64,000 nucleotides of DNA from Utricularia gibba. Lineage: Eukaryota > Streptophyta > Magnoliopsida > Lamiales > Lentibulariaceae. Position 1 is the first letter of the stretch, and each line of letters begins with the position of its first letter. The stretch is taken from contig NEEC01000018.1 of the NCBI GenBank assembly GCA_002189035.1, forward strand, positions 186,001-250,000, read 5' to 3'. Shown here piece after piece: positions 13,013-25,464 of the stretch. The notes under the pieces are model-generated. The model had not been told where the DNA came from and did not search any database. It worked only from the letters and a program-made list of their open reading frames with translations. A program made the translations under genes and the position numbers.

Positions 13013-13287
13013 TTATTATAGAAGTATCATTATTTTGTAAAGTAATTCATAAATCTAACACATTTTACAAAAAAAAAAAGTAAGATAATTTAAAATTTAG
13101 AAAAAAAATTCAAATAAAATGCTAAACAAAAATACTAAGACATATACACCACTGATTATCTCCATCCCACCCCCACGGTGACTACCCGCGTCTCGTGTTT
13201 CAAAGTAGGTTTTGAACAACAATTAAATGACATGTGTATTATCTTTTATTAATTTATGCTAACCCCAAATACAAGTTACCGGTATCC
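13013..13287. repeat. 274-bp direct duplication, right copy
   Basis: Partner of 11450-11723. It begins four bases after the LTR end and stops at the same 'ggtatcc' as the left copy, after which unique sequence resumes. Confidence 0.9.
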
Positions 13288-13908
13288 AGCTGTCGGTTAA
13301 CGAATTGATTTAAAGCACAGCTTTGAAGTAAGAGATTTTTCATGCGAATGAAATAAAAGATACGTTTTTGCTGAAGCAAATGAAATGAGAGGCAGAGATC
13401 TTACGCAAGAGACCAGAAAGACAATGCTTTGCCCTCATTAGAGACTCGCGGAAGGTCTCTCCATCAACATCGCAGAGTATATGCAGTGCACCACAAGAAC
13501 TACAACATCCTTCTTGGATGAGCGCAGGAGAAGGATCCTACAACGCTCATGCCAAGATTTAACTTGGTTCGTCTTTGGGAACCTACTAACGAGGTAGATG
13601 TTGAGATGCTCATGGTGTCAAGTGTGAAGATGAGGCTCGTACTGCTGCAGTTGAGCCCTCCAACCACAAAATTTGTGGAGAAGTAATGATGAATAGTTAA
13701 ACCGGGTAAAAAGGAAGCTGTTTCAGCCATTCCAGGTGTTGGAAATAACTGCAATCAATGCTATCATCAAACTTTAATGTAAAACTGTGCTCGATTTCTA
13801 CTCCTACATGTGAGCAATTCACTCAAAGTTAAATTCTAGAAGCATAGTTTACAAATTACGGCCCTGCACTACTATTTTGTGGATCAACCAACCAAGCAAT
13901 CAATGCTA
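13288..13908. other. MED18 3' flank, no separate gene recognised
   Basis: Probably holds the MED18 3' UTR on the minus strand. Both strands carry short open frames between 13500 and 13755; neither shows a family signature I know. Confidence 0.4.
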
Positions 13909-15359
13909 TCACCACAGTGTGCTTACCCCATCCGACATCAGAGAAGATGCGGCGGCAGCAGCAGTTGAAACAACTCCCGTAGAGACTCCCGGCTTGGATA
14001 GGTGAAGCAGCCTGAAAAATAAGTGATTGATGGCAACTGAAAGAAACAAAAAGAATACTTCGTAATGAAACTTACTCATTACAACTTACGCTGCAAGATA
14101 TTCACAGAAAGAAGACATGGCTAAAGCAACCTCTGAATAGTTTTCAGATGATGCAGGAGCTGTAACTTCAACAAGCTGAATACCGGGTGTCACAGGAACA
14201 GCTTCATCTGTCATGTGCAACTTCGGCATTTTGTTGATCGAAGAAACAGTCACAGTTATCTGAGCACCTCTGTAGAAACAGAAGGAAGATCCCACTCGCA
14301 ACAGCTCATGGTCCAGCTTGTACCCAAGAGCGTAGAACAAACGGAGTGCATTTTTGCTTACTTTGCTTTCCACCATAGTTCTAACAAGCACCGAGATTTG
14401 TTCAGCACCAGACCCTCGCATAGCACCACCAATGTGTCGGACCATCCTGACAAGTTCTCAACATTTTGCATCATACTCTATAAGCGGAAATATGAGACAT
14501 GAAAGAGCCCTCCCTCCTTACCAAGTTGGCTCAGGACGCTCAAGATCACAGAGAAGCCGAACTTCTGATGATACCAATCCTGCAAGACCGAGAAGGTGAA
14601 TCTCATAATCTGCTAAAGTGAGGTACAGTTTTCACAATACTAGTGCTCAATAAACTAAAACCACAAAAATTGTATCTTGCAGCATGATATTACACCTCAC
14701 TTGCACCTGGATTTCACACGGCAGGAGGAAATTACTATATCTTGGAGACATGAGAAATAGTAGTCAAACTTCATGCGTGTTTTATATGATGTTTCGCTGC
14801 AATTTTGTGAAGCATGCAGATGTAATTTCCTAAGCAACATGTTAGGTTTTTCAAAAAAGAAAGTTGCATATGCACTTCTCTTCAACTTCAAAATTTCAGG
14901 GACATACTGAAATGAAATTACACCCAATTTTGAAATAATAAAACAGTAGCTAACACAAAAATATATAAAAAAAGTTCTACAAAAGATAAAATGAAGTTCA
15001 ATACCGAGATTAGGGACACTTTTCAAGCACAATTCATGAGTCCTCAAAATCTCCTTATGAACGCCAGTGAGTCCTAGAAGAAGAATCTCCAGAGCCTCCA
15101 CATGCTGCAGAAAGACATCCAATAGCTAATAAACATTCAAGAAAACGGAACCAGCGAAGCTACAGAAAAAAAACTGACAAAAATCTGAACTTCAAAAATC
15201 GCATTTTGCATCACGTATATAAAAAATAGAGCACCCTTTAAGGTGTGACTTCATTGTTCTGAAAAAGGTGAAAGGTACTCAAATTGCAGATCATTCGCGA
15301 AGACAAATTCAAAAAGCTCTTACTTTGGTCTCGATGATTCCCTGAACCACGCACTCCAT
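13909..15359 (-). CDS. MED18: Mediator of RNA polymerase II transcription subunit 18 (MED18), 5 exons
   Basis: Predicted exons on the minus strand are 15359-15324, 15104-15005, 14579-14522, 14446-14090 and 14011-13909, giving 217 residues; every junction is GT-AG and phases agree. The protein starts MECVVQGIIETK, then HVEALEILLLGLTG, SSEVRLLCDLERPEP, HIGGAMRGSGAEQISVLVR and ALGYKLDHELL, and ends in an Ala-rich tail. It is collinear with Arabidopsis MED18 (At2g22370). MED18 is a head-module subunit of the nuclear Mediator complex and contacts transcription factors and RNA polymerase II. In Arabidopsis it is linked to flowering time, immunity and hormone responses (established knowledge). The frame is intact. 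One uncertainty: the terminal codons GVSTLW-stop include a GTAAGC that could be a splice donor to a further tiny exon. Confidence 0.93.
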
Positions 15360-15879
15360 TTGGAACGTTTGCCCTGTCGGAAATGAATGCTTCGTCAATT
15401 GGGAATAGGGCTTTAGACAGCAACAATTGTAATAAAAAAAGAATTACACAAGCCATTAGTGTCTTTTCTACCACAAAATTTTGCATAAAAATAACGACGG
15501 TAATAGTTACAATTAACAGCTAGAACTGGTTCAGTTTATACTCAATCGCCTGTTTAAAGCTGGAAATTCTCAGTGAGACTCTAAGCAGCCATTGGCGCAT
15601 TAGAGCAATGGATTATCAGCCTGCTTTAATCTTGAAAATGCAATCACTACGATGAAGATACAAAGCAATAGATTCCAGAAACACTAATGCCGTCACAGCA
15701 ATAAATTTATCAATTAAGAAAGAAGCAAAACCGGCTGTCAGCGAATCGCAATAGTGTTTCGTCTCTAAATACTTCAAAATCGACACGGAAAATGGAACCC
15801 GAGACTTGACCTTGACCACTTGGTGCTGCCTATCCGATTCCAATCAGCCGACCAGAAGAAGTACTCTGGGGAACTGAAA

Positions 15880-17900
15880 ACTTGGGGAATGAAGTTAATT
15901 ATTTGAAGTATTTATTTTCTGATTTTTAACTGAATTTTTTTTATAATGAATTGAATTGGATTGAACCCATGAATATATTATAAAAAATAAAATTAATTGT
16001 TTAAGTTTAATATTTCTAAATTTGATAACTTTTTTTCATTTTTTTTATAAAAATTATGAAACTCGAAAACAAAAAATAATGGTTTACATTTAATCAAATT
16101 GAATAGTGAACTCAACATATGATTTTAAATGTAATAAAAATATCAGTATCCAAAATGTCAATTATCATCCTCTTTTGGATTTTGTGGATTTCTCTAGCAC
16201 CTCGTTACAATGACTACGGGTAGGGGTTACTCACCCATATTGAACAAAGAAGACAATGTCAAATATTGAATTCAAAGAAGCTGCGACGATGGCTTCCTTG
16301 GAACAAAAATAGCGTGCTTAATTGTTGGTCACAAAATATTAAGGAATTCCAGCGGGAACCGGGTGTGCTGCCATCGTGATACTCTCCTCTTATGATGGGT
16401 TCATCATGAGCATCTCGACCGCTTAGGTAAAGACAAGTGTAATAAAAGAAAATCGTTTTTTAAGATGTTGGAGATCAGATACCTTCATTATTGCTTTTTC
16501 TAAAACACCCTTTATGTATTGTTGGCATTATGGTCGCCTGGGGTAGAAGTGAAGTTAAAGAGGCAAAAGAAAAACTCAATTGCGAGAAGAGCACAATAGA
16601 AATTGAAAGTAAAAGGTAATAAATTAAAAAATATTTTTAAATACCTTGTGACATATGTAATCAAGTGTGTTTTTGCACTACAAACTCTGTAAAATGCTGC
16701 ATGAAAGTAGTGAATACTCTTTTGAGCTCTTTTTCTTGTGGAAGAGCTTGCCATCAAACTCAACATGATATCAAATCAAACAAGATTGTCTACCAGCAAA
16801 ATCAAGTGTTAAGCTGATAAGTGAAAATTTTGCAAAGTGGGTATAAATTATAATTTTGTATCAAATAAAATTTTGAACGCCTACTCTTCACAAACTACGT
16901 ATCAAATAAAACTCCAATCAAGGAGGTGTGATCTATTGTTTACCCCATATTCAATTGTGAATATACCAGCGACGAAAAGATCTAGAGAAGCAGTGAAATG
17001 CCCCGACAGCCCCGATCAACCAAATGATTTCATGGGAGATGAAAAAAAGAGAGCACCAGGGAAGGAAGCAATAAGGAAGAAACGACAAGAAGCATGTTCA
17101 TTCTTGTAGAAGAACAAGGAAGTCGGCTTCAGGCAAATATTGATTCTGGTTAAGACTAGCAAAGAGTACTCATTTCATTCTCTTTTTTTTTTTCATTTTC
17201 TAACACCCTATTTATGGCTATTTCCTTTAACTTGTGATAGTAGTTATGAACTTGTCTAAGTCTTCGGTTTATGAAGTTGAAAGGCTTGCTTTCCATATGA
17301 ATGGCTTAACTTATGTGTGATTCTTCAGAGATAAAATAGGTGAATGTGGGTTAGCTTAGGTTCTGAAGTTCATGTGAGCTTGGAGTCTTTACCTAATTAA
17401 TTATGAGATAGATCGAGGAAGGAGAAGGAAAAAGCACTGAATTTGAAAAACCAAAGTTGGAGGTACATTAAAAGGTTAGTATGTAAGTTTATAGGTTAAT
17501 TTTCTCAAACGAAGAACAGTCTAACCAGATAAATTTAGTTTTATTTACCTTAAGAGATGATACACTTATATATAAGATAGTTTAAGAAACCTTAGAATGT
17601 TAATAACCAAAAAATCATACAAATTTCTTGGATAGATCTAAATCAGTTTGGATTGAAAGTTTCATTGAAGTTTTAGGATCAAAAGCTAAACTAGAACCCT
17701 TCTAGATTTACTGAAGCATTACCATCTAAATTTGGTTAATTTATTATTTAGTGGTCGGAGAATCGATATATAATTTATATCTTTATTGTTATATTATTAT
17801 TAGTTTTAGGTACAAATTTATTGTACACTTTCTTTTGATTTGTATGGATTAGGTATTATATATTTATTGGAGATGAACATTTATTATTGTGATGACCTTA
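15880..17900. other. AT-rich sequence upstream of MED18, mostly unexplained
   Basis: No intact gene. MED18 5' UTR and promoter presumably lie at 15360-15900. Between 16180 and 16450 there is a less AT-rich patch with no signature. A short transposon-protein-like fragment lies at 16966-17109. Confidence 0.45.
16966..17109 (+). pseudogene. Possible C-terminal fragment of a NAM-associated, transposon-linked protein
   Basis: The open frame ends with ATKRSREAVKCPDSPDQPN, then a Lys/Arg-rich tail containing PGKEAIRKKRQE. This resembles the basic tail of plant proteins with the 'no apical meristem-associated' C-terminal domain that accompany PIF/Harbinger transposons. Only the tail is visible, so the call rests on composition and a few motifs. 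Confidence 0.3.
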
Positions 17901-17904
17901 GAAG

Positions 17905-18324
17905 TTTTCGTTCCAATGTGGAAAGGTAATTTTATGTCCATAATTGAACAAAGGGTCGTTCAAATCATTGCTTGTCATGATGCACAACTAGCATGTGATA
18001 CTACTTATGTTTATCCGGCGATGACTATTAATTGTCACGATTCCTTTATCAAGAAGCTCCGTCGATATGCGATTCTATTTGCGTTTAAATGACACTGCAA
18101 TGGTGACTATTAGTTGTCATTATAATGTTTGATGATGAAGTTTATAACAGCAAGTGCTTTAGCCTTGTTACTCCATATTAAAGTAGCTTATCAAGATGCT
18201 CATAACAATTAATGGTTAGAGCATAGCTGGTATGTATGCCAAAACTGATTGAGTTTGGTACTTAACAAGTGAAAAGAACGATAGTTTGAAAACACAAAAT
18301 TACCTTTCCACATTGGAAGTAAAA
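17905..18324. mobile_element. Foldback / MITE-like element with about 28-bp terminal inverted repeats
   Basis: The left end (17905-17933) and the right end (18297-18324) are inverted copies sharing a perfect 23-nt core that begins TTCCAATGTGG. The 420-bp interior is AT-rich and noncoding, and holds two related 'tgactatta-ttgtca' motifs. Size and structure fit a MITE. No convincing target-site duplication was found, so the family is unassigned. Confidence 0.55.
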
Positions 18325-18521
18325 TAAGAACTATAGGAAAAGGTGGGGATTGTTACTTCTTAAAGCTTCTAGAAGACTAGCGGGCATGCACTTGAAGCAA
18401 GTGCTCTAGCACGAAAAACGGTTGCTCATGTGCTAGAGGTGTTGGCTCATCAGGCAGGATAATGACCTGTTGGTTGGACATGGGCTTCTGCAATTTCTCA
18501 TCCGGTACTGATGTTTGTACA

Positions 18522-18661
18522 TATTAGAAATAGTCATCATTAGCTACTAGTAGACTCTGTAATTAGCTGTTAGTCTATAAGTAGAAATTAGTCGTTACAC
18601 ATTAGATATATAAATACATCTCATATATGTAATAGATATAAGAATTGTTTGTTTTCTAGCA
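18522..18661 (+). repeat. 5' LTR of the copia element
   Basis: About 140 bp, from TATTAGAAATAGTC to CTAGCA, with a TATA-like 'tatataaata' at 18607-18616. Aligns along its whole length with 23144-23277. Confidence 0.88.
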
Positions 18662-18689
18662 TGGTATTTGAAGCATCTTGCCGATAACC

Positions 18690-21600
18690 CATTTGGTGCT
18701 AATATTACCCAGGATCTGTATTACGCCCCTCCTACTCCATCTTCTCTTCTCGTAGACTTCACTTCTCCATACTATGTTGGTCCTGGTGATACTTGAGAAC
18801 TCATTCTCACTCACCCACCACTAGATGCCCACAATTATCCTCAATGGACTCGTCATGTTCACATTGGTCTTTATACTCGAAATAAATTGCCTTTTATTGA
18901 TGGCACCTTATTGGAATCATCTCTGAATGACCCATCTCACTATCATTGGCATAGATGCAACTCTATTCTTTTGGCCTAGTTTAATCGATGCATCGAACCC
19001 TCTATTCTCTCATGCATCTTCTTCAAATGCACTGCCTATGAAATTTGGGTTACTCTTGAGCGGCAATTTTCTCGCCCAAATCATCAATGGGTCTGTCAAA
19101 TTCATATTTCTTTGAGACTCTTAATACAAGGGAGTAGTTTAGTGGGCTCATTTTTTACTCAACTTAGTGCCCTTTGGGAAAAACTCCTTGTTGTGAGACC
19201 TTTGCCTCTTTGTACTTGTGGAAGATGTAACCCAGATTGCTTTGAGATTTTCCACATCTGAATCAAACGGAACCAATGTTACAAATTCCTCAATTTGTTA
19301 AACTCTGAGTTTGACTCTATCCATTCCAACATTCTTCTTCTCGAAACTCTACCATCTATGGGCTCCATTTATGGCATGGTACTCCAAGAAGAAAAGCAGA
19401 TTAGAGATACACAACCACTTCTTTTGCTACCACCTATGTCTGCGCTTGCTATACCACCAAAACCACATCAAGCACAATCAACATCGAAAACACTCACTGT
19501 GGAATGTCCAACCACAAGGAAGAGTACTATAAAATTGTTGGATACCCATCCAAAAATCCCAAAGATAAGGGAAAGCGGCCGAAAGCATCAAAAGAAGAAT
19601 CTTCTTTGTCCAATGCTCATCATATTACATCATAGGAAGGAGATAGCCACAGCCAACAACAAGAGAGTCGTGATAGCTTATCCGTGTTAACTTCAGACCA
19701 AATCAAAGCTATCATGATTCTACTATAGAAACATCTAGAGAGTGCTGATAATCTTCACTCCACCTCTATTGCAGTGAACTCTACCTCCTAGCAAGGTCAT
19801 TTTGTAGGTATTTATTTTTCAAAAAGTATCTTGAATCGTAATCCAAAACATGATACTTGGATAATTGATTCAGGTGCAAACGACCAAATTTGTTTTGATC
19901 TATCTTTATTTTCTAGTTATAACAAGATAAAATAGTATGTTCGTATATCTAATGGGTTGACAATTTCTGTAACACATATAGGCACTGTTAGAAGTTCACC
20001 TACTATAATTTTACGACATGTCTTGCATATTTCAAAATTTACTGTCAATTTAATTTCAGTGCATAAGCTCAACATATAAAATAATGCTCGTGTTATATTT
20101 GAAATTAACATCTATCATATCCAGGAATTGTCTATAAGGACAACGATTTGTATGGGTAAACAAAATGATTCACTCTACTACTTGGACAATATTTTAATTT
20201 GATTCTCTTCTGCTTCAAACGTTGTTATGCCAACTGTTGAGAATTCGATACACTCTATTTCCAATATTCGCTTATGTAGACAATTTGATATTTGGCATTT
20301 TCATTTAAGAGATCCTTTGCATGATGCACTAACATATATCACAAAGTATTCTCCACACATTAGAAGTTCACGTGATAAAATATGTCTTATGTGCCATCTT
20401 GTAAGCATCAAAGACTTCCATTTCATGTTAGTTAAATTGTCTCAAAAGAGAAATTTGAAATTGTTCACATTGATACATGGGGACCATACTCACATTAATC
20501 TTTAGATGGTTTTAATTCTTTTTTAACCATTGTTGATGATTATTCTAGAGTTACTTGAACTTATCTCATGAAAATCAAGGAAGAGGCTCGTGACCTAATT
20601 CCTGCCTTTATATCCATGGTTTGCACACAGTTTGATAAAGTGGTTAGATTATTCGATCAGATAATGCTCCTAAATTCAATTTGAGAGAGTATTATGCATG
20701 CCATGGGATTTTCGTCATAAATCATGTGTTGAAATGCCTCACAAAATGCAGTGATCGAAAGGAAACATCGACATATACTTGTAGTGGCATGAGCTTTGAT
20801 GTTTTAAAGCCATCTACCACTTTATTCTAGGCAAATGCAGTGCTAACACTAACACACCTCATCAATCAAATTCCATGACGATCACTTGGTTACATTACCC
20901 CATATGAAAAACTCACTGATAAAGTACCAATGTTTAGTCACTTACAAGTTTTTGGCTCACATTGTTTCGCCTCAACTCTGAAATCTTCTCACAAAAATTT
21001 GATCCATGTGCACGCACATGCTTTTCATTGGATATCCTCATGGAATCAAAGGATACCAATTATATGATCTTCATACTCACAAAATAATTGTTTCTCAAGA
21101 TGTCATTTTTATGAAAACATTTTTCCTTTCAATCCTAAATATCATCAATTTTTAAATATTCCTCTGTTATGAAATAATTTTCTACTAAATACATAGTTGT
21201 CTACTAATTGTGCTGTAGAGGCACTGTTTCCTTGTACTTCTTCTACAAGAATTTTTGGCACACCTCCACTCTTCCCAACTCCTTTTGATGATATTTCTAT
21301 AGGTAATCATAAGTATGGGGCCGAGACTAGTCACATGGATCACATGGGCCCTCCTTCATTATTTGAACCTTCTTCACATACAAACTCCAATGAAGGTGAC
21401 AACTAGCAAGATAATTATGTGAATCCTGTGAATCATGACTTCTCCTCTCACCATTGACCTCGACGTCGAACTCAGCTACTGAGACGATTTAATAATTATC
21501 ACTCGTCATACACCCCTCATCTCAAGGAAAGCCGTGAAGGGTTTACTACAATTCTCTCACATATTGATGAACCCACCTCTTACAATCAAGCAATTCGATG

Positions 21601-23130
21601 GAAACATTGGCAAGAAGCTATTCAAGTAGAACTTCATGCCCTTTCAGACAATCAAACGTGGACTATTACATATATTCCATGAGGCCAGCTTACAATCAGA
21701 AATCGTTGGATATTTAAGACCAAACTGCAATCTTAAACTGCAATCTGATGGGACTATTGAGTGCCACAAAGCACGTCTTGTCGCTAAGGGATATAAGCAA
21801 ATCAAAGGCTTTGACTATAAGGATACCTTTAGCCCTATCGAAAAACCAGCCACAGTTCGTGTGCTCTTCTCATTTGCAGCTATGCAAGGATGGAATCTCA
21901 AGCAACTAGATATCAACAATGCATTGCTTAATGGTGAGCTTAAAGAAGTGTTATATATGGATATTCCAAAAGGTCTTCAACTCACCAACAAGGAATCATA
22001 ATTGCCAACTCCAGAGAATAAGTTGGTATGCCATCTTCATAAGTCCATTTATGGCTTGAAACAAGCCTCTTGCTCATGGAATTCAAAATTCACTGAAGTG
22101 CTTCTAAGCTATAGGTTTATTTATTCTCCATTCAACCATTCACTTTTTACGAAAGTTGAAACATATAGGAACATCCTCGCACTATTGGTATATGTGGATG
22201 ACATCCTTCTAGGTGGATGGGATTCACATACCATTATTCATTGCACCAAATTTCTTGAGACTAATTTCAAGTTGAAGGATTTGGGGAGGCCTAAATATTT
22301 TTTGGGACTTCAAAATTTCCCAAACACCCTCCAAAATCAGTATTTCGCAATGGAAACATATTTTAGATATGTTCAGTGAGTATGAGATCTCTTGATATAA
22401 ATCGATCGTAACTCCATTGGAAAGTGGCATAATTTTGCATCAAGAAGAAGAAAAACTATTGACAGAACCTCAGCACTATCAAAGTCTAATATGCAAGTTG
22501 ATAAATTTATCATTCACTTAACATGATATTTCTTATACTATTCAAGTTCTATCACAATATATGGAAAAACCCATTCAAACATATATGAGTGCAGGTTGTG
22601 AGTTCTAAGGTATTTAAAAGGTAATCCTGACTTGGGGGGTCTATTTTTATAAGACAAGGGACCTCATGATTTAAGGCTTTTGTGATAGTGATTGGGCAAA
22701 ATGCCTAAATACTCACAGATCAGTTTCTGGGTATACGGACATAATCTTGTAAGTTGAAACTCAAAGAAACAAAACACTATAGCTCGGAGTTCGACTGAAG
22801 CAGAATATCGTGCTATAAGATGGTCAGCTTGTGAAGTTATTTGCTTCAAGGCCTACTTACCAGTTTTAACATCCATATGCCAAAGCCTACTCTATTGTTC
22901 TGCGACAATCAATCTGCAATACAGATTGCAAACAATCTTGTTTTGCATGAAAGGACAAAACACTTCCAAATTGATTGGGATTTTATTCAAGATGAAGTTT
23001 CTAGAGGGACAATTCTCATTGAGCATGTTGGATCAAAGGAACAAATAGCACACATGATGATTAAAGGATTATCATCTCACCAGCATGAATTTCTTGTCTC
23101 AAAAATGGGGATGAAGAACATCCATGCTCA
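18690..23130 (+). pseudogene. Copia Gag-Pol polyprotein, degenerate
   Basis: Gag (18690-19260) reads LILTHPPLDAHNYPQWTRH and a C-terminal PLCTCGRC. A weak zinc-knuckle remnant is near 19500. The protease signature DTWIIDSGAN is near 19855-19885. A pre-integrase segment DIWHF-L-DPLHDALTYITK lies at 20240-20340, and integrase HIDTWGPY and RSDNAP near 20470 and 20660. The RT core begins near 21550 with HWQEAIQVELHALSDNQTW, and the catalytic LLVYVDDILL is at 22180-22210. RNase H has a TEAEYR motif near 22797 and CDNQSAIQIANN near 22900. Many stops and frameshifts scatter through it, so it cannot encode an active polyprotein; the YVDD box itself is preserved. Confidence 0.9.
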
Positions 23131-23143
23131 ACTTGAGGGGAGC

Positions 23144-23277
23144 TATTAGAAATAGTCATCACTAGCTACAAGTAGACTCTATATTTAGCTATTAGTCTAT
23201 AAATAGGAATTAGTCATTGCACATTATCTATATAAATACATCTCATACATGTAATAAACATAAGAATTTCTTCTACA
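23144..23277 (+). repeat. 3' LTR of the copia element
   Basis: About 134 bp, directly after the polypurine tract, ending CTTCTACA. It differs from the 5' LTR at many positions, indicating an old insertion. Confidence 0.88.
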
Positions 23278-23934
23278 ATTTCCATTCGGCTTCTACATTC
23301 TTTGTTTTTAGCTACAAGGGTGGTACTTACATTGTAGATTCCCCCAACCTCCTGATTTTGCTTAATGACTATTTCAAATCATGTATTGGAAAATGGAGCA
23401 AGCAGGAAACAATGGCTATAAATCAAAAGAGGAGTTAGGAAAAAAGTAAGACAATCATAACCTGATAAGGGAAAACTGATCAACTACTTGCTGGAGATAT
23501 CTATAATACTTATATATTAGAGGCATTAAAGGAGAGCATGAGATGTACATCTGCCATGCCAAGTGAGCCTTAGTGATGGTGCCGTCAAGTTTCAAGTTTA
23601 TTGTGAGGCCGATTACCTTGTGGGCGACCCTCCACATCCTCTCTTGAGTGTCCACACAAAGGGACCAGGTTTCCCTTCCGCAACTCCGTGTTATCAGAAT
23701 CCCAAATACCTCCCAAAGTCCTTTCAAATTGAATGATTTATACTTTTAATAGGTAGTAGTCATGAGAAAAAAAGGGCTTCAAAAAGAGTATTGGAAAATA
23801 CCATATGAGTCACCAAAAAATAGAATTTAAGAATATTGGTAGAGCTCGAAATAGGGCAAGAGCCACATGGAGTGGGAAGATGAGAGGCTTACAAATTGGT
23901 GAGTTGGGAAATAAAGAAACTGGCTCATTCTAAA
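23278..23934. other. Unannotated sequence between transposon copies
   Basis: A short minus-strand open frame at 23455-23727 has no recognised signature. No transposon termini seen. Confidence 0.4.
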
Positions 23935-24405
23935 CCAAATCAGTTGACACAAAGACTTTTTAATTGTACTGAAAAATTGCTACATGCCGATAGATCGATA
24001 AGTATCAAAACTCAATAGCGGCAGCCGTTTTTCAGTTTTGAAAAGTAGCCGAATTACAGGGATGTCAGAGTAGTCGATGGTTATTTGTTAGCGGGACACA
24101 GTATGGCTAACAGGCGTAGAAAGTAACAGACACCTGCATAATGTAGAATTCGGACGGATCAGCCTCTTCTATAAATATAAGAATGCTTGAAAAAGAAGGG
24201 GGGAGGGGGAACTCTCGACATTTTGAACTCGTATCCCTCTTTTCCTCCGTTAATGAAATTCTCATTCCCAGCGAGCTCCGATAGCTCTGTGATTTTTCTG
24301 TTCTGTGGTGGTTTCCATATAAAAATCTTTGCATTCCTTTATTTCTTTCGTTCTCAACATCAGCATAAAATTGGAACATCACATATTAGAGTCTATGAAA
24401 CCCCA
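23935..24405 (-). repeat. LTR-like dispersed repeat, family C (copy 2, inverted)
   Basis: On the minus strand it reads a 'tatggaaaccacc' motif, 'cacagagctatcggagctcg', a TATA-like 'tatatttatagaagagg' and a block starting 'cattatgcaggtgtctgtta', in the same order as 8500-8955. The distal half is more diverged. Confidence 0.5.
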
Positions 24406-25432
24406 TTGACGACTCAAAATTCAGTCAAAACCGACAAATATGATTTTCAACCGTAACAAATGTCAAAACATTGAACAAAAGGATTGTCAAAATTTCTAGG
24501 AACTCTCTAAAAATTGAAATTGCAATAAAAAATAATAATACTGAAAAATTTCCCTTTTAAGGGAATTTGTGCCGAAATGCATCAGAAGCCAAAAATGGCA
24601 TCTAGGAAACCAAATGGGACAATCATGATGTGCACAACATGGATTTCATTTGCAATCAAATGAATTTAATTCAAATAACGATTTACCATGTGAAGGTACC
24701 ACAACCCCATGAAAAGGCACTCACCCCTCATCGGGCACCATACAAAAACTTTCCTCTGTAAGAATTGAACCTTTAGCCTATGCTAGCATTTGCCTAAAGC
24801 ACAAGAGGCTTGTGTTACATAGGTTGAAAAATACTTCTTTGTTTCTCCTTTTAAAATTCAGGTTATCCTTACAAGACAGAAATGTTATCAATATGTGATA
24901 AGGGACCTTTACTAAAGACTAGCCTGATAACGGTTTAGATTGGATTAAACACAATAAATAGGCTTCCCATCTTGAATAAGAAGCCTGATAGAGGGTAACT
25001 ACCATAAGCGTTGGGATTGTCATTCCTTTATACTATTCAAGGGCGATCAATGTCTTTTTATTAAAATGGAGTAACATATTGGTGTTTGTAGAGGATGTTG
25101 CTAAAGGGGAAAGTTACAGTCTAATCATATAAAATTTGGGTACGTATATAAGGAAGAAAAAGGAAGAATATAAGGATCAACTTTTGATAGAAAAAGTGCA
25201 ACCTCCAAGTTTGAGATGACATCCTCTGAGCACGTTTAACTTTTTTCAATGAACTTTGCTCATTTTCTTCACTGGGTTTCTGGTTTTTCTGAGTTAGTAG
25301 CGTTGTTTGACTCACTACTTTTCAAATACTTTAAACCATTTAATGTTACGAAAAACAACCAAAAATCACAACATTTCCCTCAACCCTTGTAATAATGTCA
25401 ATTACATATGGAAACCATCTTAACTGCTGAAC
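24406..25432. other. 3' flank of the receptor kinase, no gene recognised
   Basis: AT-rich, no protein signature on either strand. Presumably includes the 3' UTR of the kinase gene near its right edge. Confidence 0.45.
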
Positions 25433-25464
25433 TTATCGACCTCCATACAATTCAAGACTATTAT

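Larger units (their letters stand above)
18522..23277 (+). mobile_element. Ty1-copia LTR retrotransposon, nearly full length, inactive
   Basis: Two direct LTRs of about 140 and 134 bp flank a gag-protease-integrase-RT-RNase H order, which is the copia arrangement. A primer binding site resembling the initiator-Met tRNA complement (TGGTATTTGAAGC) follows the 5' LTR, and a polypurine tract (ttgaggggagc) precedes the 3' LTR. The LTRs start TATTAG instead of the expected TGTTAG. No matching 5-bp target duplication is seen, consistent with age. Very short LTRs fit Ale/Retrofit-like lineages (inference). Confidence 0.9.

Noticed and set aside
13500-13754. Minus-strand 84-codon open frame downstream of MED18
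   Set aside because: No family motif and no consistent splice context; probably chance within the MED18 3' flank.
18517-23282. Target-site duplication of the copia element
   Set aside because: The five bases outside the LTRs (gtaca and atttc) do not match, so none is claimed.
24107-24382. 91-codon minus-strand open frame as a gene
   Set aside because: It falls within the family C LTR-like repeat and is explained by it.
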